Source: Bradyrhizobium genosp. L | GTDB lineage: Bacteria; Pseudomonadota; Alphaproteobacteria; Rhizobiales; Xanthobacteraceae | Assembly (NCBI RefSeq): GCF_015624485.1 | Contig: NZ_CP061378.1 | Span: forward strand, 5,332,001 to 5,396,000 | Reading direction: 5' to 3' | DNA: 64,000 nt | Shown here: positions 60,520-64,000 of the stretch, in pieces | Layout of the letters: each line of letters begins with the position of its first letter | Position numbering within the stretch: position 1 is the stretch's first letter | The notes under the pieces: generated by a model | What the model saw: only the letters and a program-made list of their open reading frames with translations | The model's database searches: none | What the model was told of the DNA's origin: nothing | Program-made: the position numbers and the translations under genes

Positions 60520-61364
60520 GCAGCACGACAATGGCGCCGGAGCGCCGCGGCTTCTCGTTCTCCGAATACATCGTCTGCCTCAACGGCATCGTGTGGCGCG
60601 AGGCGCTGCGCTTCCTGCATCAGCGCGAGCGTTTCGTCTCGGCGCTGGTACGGCCGCTGGTGTGGCTATTCATCTTCGCCGCCGGCTTCCGCCAGGTGCT
60701 CGGCATCTCGATCATCCCGCCCTACGAGACCTATATCCTCTACGAGGTCTATATCGCGCCGGGGCTGATGGCGATGATCCAGCTGTTCAACGGCATGCAG
60801 TCCTCGCTGTCGATGGTCTACGACCGCGAGATGGGCAACATGCGCACGCTCTTAGTGAGCCCGCTGCCGCGCGGCTACCTGTTGTTCTGCAAGCTGCTCG
60901 CCGGCACCGCGGTTTCGCTGCTGCAGGTCTATGCCTTCCTCGCAATCGCCTGGTTCTGGGATATCACGCCGCCGACCATCGGCTATCTCACGGTGCTGCC
61001 GGCATTGGTGCTGTCCGGCCTGATGCTCGGCGCGCTGGGCATGCTGATTTCGGCCAGCATCAAGCAGCTGGAAAATTTCGCCGGCGTGATGAACTTCGTC
61101 ATCTTCCCGATGTTCTTCGCATCGTCTGCGCTCTACCCGCTGTGGCGGGTGCAGGAGGGCAGCCCGATGCTATACTACGTCTGCCAGTGCAATCCGTTCA
61201 CCCACGCGGTGGAGCTGATCCGGTTCGCGCTGTATGGCAAGATCAATTGGGTGTCGCTCGCGGTGGTAGGCTCCTGCACGGTGGTGTTCATGATCGGCGC
61301 GATCCTGGCCTATGATCCGTCGCGTGGCCTGGTGCGCCGCGGGCCCGGTGGAGGCGAGGCATGA
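60516..61364 (+). CDS. PQQ-associated ABC transporter permease (ABC-2 type)
   Basis: A 282-residue permease of the ABC-2 type with six membrane helices, typical for exporters (RPLVWLFIFAAGFRQVLGIS; YIAPGLMAMIQLFNGMQSSL; REMGNMRTLLVSPLPRGYLL; NFAGVMNFVIFPMFFASSAL). The related protein in the Pseudomonas ped cluster is PedC. The substrate is unknown. It overlaps both neighbours (ATGA), so translation is coupled. Confidence 0.88.
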   Translation: MSSTTMAPERRGFSFSEYIVCLNGIVWREALRFLHQRERFVSALVRPLVWLFIFAAGFRQVLGISIIPPYETYILYEVYIAPGLMAMIQLFNGMQSSLSMVYDREMGNMRTLLVSPLPRGYLLFCKLLAGTAVSLLQVYAFLAIAWFWDITPPTIGYLTVLPALVLSGLMLGALGMLISASIKQLENFAGVMNFVIFPMFFASSALYPLWRVQEGSPMLYYVCQCNPFTHAVELIRFALYGKINWVSLAVVGSCTVVFMIGAILAYDPSRGLVRRGPGGGEA

Positions 61365-61990
61365 CCATGCTGAGCACGAATTGGCGGATCGGACTAGGCG
61401 CGCTGCTCGCCGTCGCGCTCTCGAACGGAGCGGCGCGCGGCGCCGATCCGCGCTATCCGGACTGGCCATGCGCGCAGGCCAAGGTGCCGGAGATCTCGAT
61501 CGCCGCGGTCTGGGCCGGACCGCCGCTCGGCGATGCCGAAACCAAATGGAAGGACGACGTCAAGATCAGCGCCCTCGTCTCCAGGCTTGCGGCGCGCCGC
61601 GTGCCGGTCGAGGACGCGCAAAAGGAGATCACTGCGTTCCTGTCGACATCCGCGGCCGACAAGGCCAATGCCGGAAAGCTGCTGTTCGCCGGCCTGTTCG
61701 ATACGCTCAATGCGCAACGCTCCCAGGTGATGAATGGGCTCGAACGCGTGATGCGCAAGCAGCGCGAAGCCGCGGAAAAAGTCCGCTCCGACACACTCGC
61801 ATTGCAGGCGCTGCAGGATGCCACGCCGCCGGATCAGGCCAAGGTCGACGAGCTCGGCAATCAGCTGGTCTGGGAGACCCGGATCTTCGAGGACCGTCGG
61901 CGCGTAGTGAAGTTCGTCTGCGAGGTACCGACCACAATCGACCAGCGCCTGTTCGCGCTCGGCCGTACCATCCAGCAGGAACTGGACTAG
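61361..61990 (+). CDS. Exported protein of the PQQ-ABC operon
   Basis: A 209-residue protein with a signal peptide (MTMLSTNWRIGLGALLAVAL, then SNGAARGA). The mature part starts DPRYPDWPCAQAKVPEISIA, has a helical middle (QVMNGLERVMRKQREAAEKV) and a last helix (IDQRLFALGRTIQQELD). It has Cys residues in DWPCAQ and VKFVCEVP that may form a disulfide. It is often at the end of these ABC operons; no function is known. Confidence 0.72.
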   Translation: MTMLSTNWRIGLGALLAVALSNGAARGADPRYPDWPCAQAKVPEISIAAVWAGPPLGDAETKWKDDVKISALVSRLAARRVPVEDAQKEITAFLSTSAADKANAGKLLFAGLFDTLNAQRSQVMNGLERVMRKQREAAEKVRSDTLALQALQDATPPDQAKVDELGNQLVWETRIFEDRRRVVKFVCEVPTTIDQRLFALGRTIQQELD

Positions 61991-62048
61991 CGCGTTTTCG
62001 AGCGAAGTGGGTACCGGTTCGCGTGAAGAAAACGCGTCAAAACAAAAA

Positions 62049-62094
62049 GCTAGAGCTTCGGTTCTGATTCAATCAGAACCGAAAATGCTCTAGC
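62049..62094. terminator. Long hairpin after the PQQ-ABC operon, REP-like
   Basis: An outer stem GCTAGAGC/GCTCTAGC and an inner stem CGGTTCTGATT/AATCAGAACCG form one long hairpin. The sequence just before it (61990-62040) pairs GCGTTTTC with GAAAACGC. The first half lies right after the stop at 61990 and could end the operon transcript, but the family is also a dispersed repeat. Confidence 0.6.
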
Positions 62095-62211
62095 GGCTGC
62101 GGCGAATAGCCACTGGCATCACAAACGTATCATCCCTCCTCACACCGGCCCCGGAACCAACCGCACGGTTCGCCCGTTGCCTCCGACTTACCTGTGAAGT
62201 GGGAGGCCTCG

Positions 62212-62508
62212 ATGCGAGCAGCCAAGATCGTCCTAACCAGCCTTGCCGCCGCGAGCCTGGTCACATCAGCAGCTCTGGCCCAGCAATCCATGTCGGGATT
62301 GGTCACCAAAATTGACCGATTGAGCGGAACCGTCACCATCCAGCAGACGCAGACCGGCACGGTTGGCGCCGCGGGCGGCTCGGCTCAGGATTACAAGGTC
62401 GCGAAGGGCGTGTCGCTCGAGGAACTCCACGCCGGTGACAAGGTGAAGTTCAGCACCACCGAGAGCGGCGGCAGCACGACGATCGACAAGCTGGACCGGG
62501 ACAAGTAG
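62212..62508 (+). CDS. Small periplasmic CusF-like protein
   Basis: A 98-residue protein with a signal peptide (MRAAKIVLTSLAAASLVTSA, cut near ALA-QQS). The mature part has an OB-like set of strands (MSGLVTKIDRLSGTVTI, KVAKGVSLEELHAGDKVKFS) as in CusF-type metal-binding proteins, but lacks the CusF Met/His/Trp copper ligands in the visible sequence. It could bind a metal or ligand in the periplasm. It is a single gene between the ABC operon and the CXXCW gene. Confidence 0.55.
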   Translation: MRAAKIVLTSLAAASLVTSAALAQQSMSGLVTKIDRLSGTVTIQQTQTGTVGAAGGSAQDYKVAKGVSLEELHAGDKVKFSTTESGGSTTIDKLDRDK

Positions 62509-62536
62509 GCGTCACCGCGAAGCGAAAGCGCGAACG

Positions 62537-63106
62537 TTACTTCTCCACGTCCACGCTTTCGCGCGGCTCCGGCTCGGCATGCGCCAGCGGCAAAAGCGCG
62601 CGCGCCCAGCCGTCGGTTCCGTCCGGATACCAGGCAACATTGCGATAGCCGTAGGACAGCACGCGCTTGGCGGCGTTCCACGACATCCAGCAATTCTCCT
62701 GGCAATAGATCACGAGCAGCGCGCCATTGTTGCCGCCGGAGGCGCGGGCCAGCCCGTGCTTGAGATAGTCTTCGGTCGGGCCCGCAAGCTTGCCGTAGCC
62801 GGTGTCGGGCAGCCACGTGCTGCCGGGGATGTCGTCGTGCGGCCGATCGCGCCACACGGTGCCTTCAGGCAGATTCTTAGGCTTCGGTGCGCGCGGCAGC
62901 ACATCGATGAAGGCCCCGGATTTCTCGCGCCAGATCGTCTCCGCCTCGTCCGTGGTCAGCACGCGCGCGCCGGCAAGCGTTGCCGGCACCGGCGACCGAT
63001 AATCCTCGGTGCGAAAGTCCGCGGGCTCTGCCGGCTTGTCCTGCGCACGGACAGGCGAGACGGCGATCGCGATCGCCGCCAGCAGGGCCGCGAGCAGCCT
63101 CGTCAT
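62537..63106 (-). CDS. PQQ-dependent catabolism-associated CXXCW protein
   Basis: A 189-residue exported protein with signal MTRLLAALLAAIAIAVSPVR. It has a rhodanese-like fold and the CQENCW motif (in VIYCQENCWMSWNAAKRVLS), which defines the family (TIGR03865) linked with PQQ alcohol dehydrogenases. Other features are ARVLTTDEAETIWREKSGAF and DIPGSTWLPDTGYGKLAG. The Cys pair may transfer sulfur or disulfides to the dehydrogenase or cytochrome. It follows the XoxJ-like gene by 24 bp, with the start in a tandem repeat. Confidence 0.88.
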   Translation of the reverse strand: MTRLLAALLAAIAIAVSPVRAQDKPAEPADFRTEDYRSPVPATLAGARVLTTDEAETIWREKSGAFIDVLPRAPKPKNLPEGTVWRDRPHDDIPGSTWLPDTGYGKLAGPTEDYLKHGLARASGGNNGALLVIYCQENCWMSWNAAKRVLSYGYRNVAWYPDGTDGWARALLPLAHAEPEPRESVDVEK

Positions 63107-63148
63107 CGTGAGTTGGTCATCGCGAATTGGTCATGGCGATTTGGTCGC
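63107..63148. repeat. Three imperfect 14-bp tandem copies between XoxJ-like and CXXCW genes
   Basis: CGTGAGTTGGTCAT, CGCGAATTGGTCAT and GGCGATTTGGTCGC stand in a row. They contain the stop codon of the leftward XoxJ-like gene (63131-63133) and reach to the start of the CXXCW gene. Confidence 0.85.
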
Positions 63149-63988
63149 ACTCCCCTCGCCGATCGGCTTGTCGTTCTCGTCGAGCAGCGGCACGCCGAAA
63201 TCAAGCAGGATCTTGTTGATCTCGGGCTGGTTCTCCTGGATCAGCCGATTGAGCTGGCGTTTCCAGTTCTGGTCGGCGGCACGCACGCCCATGCCGATGC
63301 GATAGACCAGCTTCGGCCCGGTGGTCTCCTTGACCAGCAGCGTCACATGCAGCGGCGGATTGGCCTTCTTGGCATAGTAGCCCGCCATCGGGCCCCACAG
63401 GATGCCGGCGTCGATCTCGCCCTTGGCGAGATCGTTCATCATCGCCTCGGCCGAGGAATCGTAGCGCGTGTCGATCATCAGCGGATAGGGCTTTGCATTG
63501 GTCATCAGCCCGGCGAGCGCCATGTTGGTCGCCGGCGGCGTTCCCGCGACGATGCCGATATGCTTGCTCTTCAGCCGCTCGTCCTCCAGCGTCGCGACGT
63601 CGTCGAGCCCGCTGCCGGGCTTGGTCACCAGGGCGTAGGCCGTGCGGTAATAGGGGTTGGTGCCCTGCACGAGGTCGTCGCCCTGCGGAAAGCCCATGAT
63701 CACGTCGCAGCGATGCGAGCCGAGCGTCACCCGCACGAAGCCGGTCGCTTGCGGGAAGAACATGTAGTCGATCTTCTTCTGCAGCTTCTCGGCGAACAAC
63801 TCGCCGATCTTGTTCTCGAAACCCTCATGCTTTTCGTTGGAGAACGGCATGTTGCGGGGATCGGCGCAGATGCGCAGCACCTTCGGATCGACCAGCTCGA
63901 TCGAGAGCTCGCCCTGATCATTGACCTGGGCGCGCGCGATATCGCGGCCGACGAGACAGGCGATGAATCCGACAAGCGCGAACAGCAC
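63131..63988 (-). CDS. xoxJ: XoxJ/MxaJ-like periplasmic binding protein (start may lie beyond right edge)
   Basis: At least 285 residues of the quinoprotein-associated substrate-binding family (TIGR03871, type II fold). The signal region FALVGFIACLVGRDIARAQV is present. The mature part has LRICADPRNMPFSNEKHEGF, VRVTLGSHRCDVIMGFPQGD, TNPYYRTAYALVTKPGSG and GEIDAGILWGPMAGYYAKKA. XoxJ is thought to help activate XoxF. GTG 63988 gives a complete protein, but the frame is open to the window edge, so a longer start is possible. It heads a leftward pair with the CXXCW gene. Confidence 0.85.
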   Translation of the reverse strand: MLFALVGFIACLVGRDIARAQVNDQGELSIELVDPKVLRICADPRNMPFSNEKHEGFENKIGELFAEKLQKKIDYMFFPQATGFVRVTLGSHRCDVIMGFPQGDDLVQGTNPYYRTAYALVTKPGSGLDDVATLEDERLKSKHIGIVAGTPPATNMALAGLMTNAKPYPLMIDTRYDSSAEAMMNDLAKGEIDAGILWGPMAGYYAKKANPPLHVTLLVKETTGPKLVYRIGMGVRAADQNWKRQLNRLIQENQPEINKILLDFGVPLLDENDKPIGEGSATKSP

Positions 63989-64000
63989 GCCACGGCATCC

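Noticed and set aside
1..64000. CRISPR array, tRNA, rRNA, toxin-antitoxin pair or integrase
   Set aside because: None was found. Repeats seen are tandem pairs or inverted repeats, without regular spacing, and no cloverleaf or integrase-like protein was recognised.

Overview
The window looks like part of the chromosome of an alphaproteobacterium of the Bradyrhizobium type. This is inferred from the high GC content, the GcrA-type regulator, the phasin, the liv-type ABC and CaiB gene sets, the GCATGATC-type extragenic palindromes and a Xox/glutathione-dependent methanol oxidation cluster. No database search was possible, so the genus is an inference. No rRNA, tRNA or CRISPR array was seen.

Layout. 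1-2.3 kb: the 5' part of a flavin monooxygenase gene that runs off the left edge, then a complete ISNCY/IS1202-like insertion sequence (762-2299) with ~41-bp terminal inverted repeats and a 16-bp target duplication. 2.4-4.2 kb: a decayed prophage on the minus strand, with a terminase-like small gene, a terminase/holin fusion left by a deletion, tiny overlapping ORFs and a GNAT gene. 4.4-7.8 kb: small species-type genes, repeats, a phasin and a frameshifted AraC pseudogene. 7.9-9.0 kb: an FMN-dependent 2-hydroxyacid dehydrogenase. 9.2-13.4 kb: a GlxA-type regulator divergent from a tightly coupled operon encoding a GNAT-like protein, an MFS transporter, a YqcI/YcgG (DcsA/GntA-type) haem N-oxygenase and a cupin. 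This is the best candidate here for an undescribed small-molecule pathway. 13.4-16 kb: two small ORFs, a CaiB/BaiF CoA-transferase and a GFA-fold protein. 16.1-18.5 kb: a phage-style control module with GcrA, an S24 repressor and palindromic operators inside sigma-70 promoters. 18.7-25.2 kb: OpgC, a membrane-anchored GH3 enzyme, and an operon of DUF4173, an OmpR-type regulator and a histidine kinase.

25.2-38.4 kb: a divergent catabolic cluster. Leftward: substrate-binding protein, two permeases, two ATPases, CoA-transferase, enoyl-CoA hydratase, thiolase. Rightward: acyl-CoA ligase, TetR, SDR, HAPMO-size Baeyer-Villiger monooxygenase. Together these could import a carboxylate or ketone, oxygenate it, activate it with CoA and cleave it. 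38.9-47.4 kb: assorted single genes (DsbA-fold isomerase-like, M81 peptidase, class II aldolase, TctC-type binding protein, IalB, epoxide hydrolase, small membrane proteins).

47.5-64 kb: lanthanide-dependent methanol oxidation. XoxF (with the Asp-Tyr-Asp lanthanide signature) and a c-type cytochrome would oxidise methanol in the periplasm. Gfa, AdhI and FghA carry formaldehyde through glutathione to formate. An AraC regulator and an FlhS/FlhR-like two-component pair sit between them. A PQQ-associated ABC transporter set, a YVTN propeller protein, a CXXCW protein, a CusF-like protein and a XoxJ-like binding protein complete the cluster; the last may be cut by the right edge. Short tandem duplications recur at gene ends across the window.
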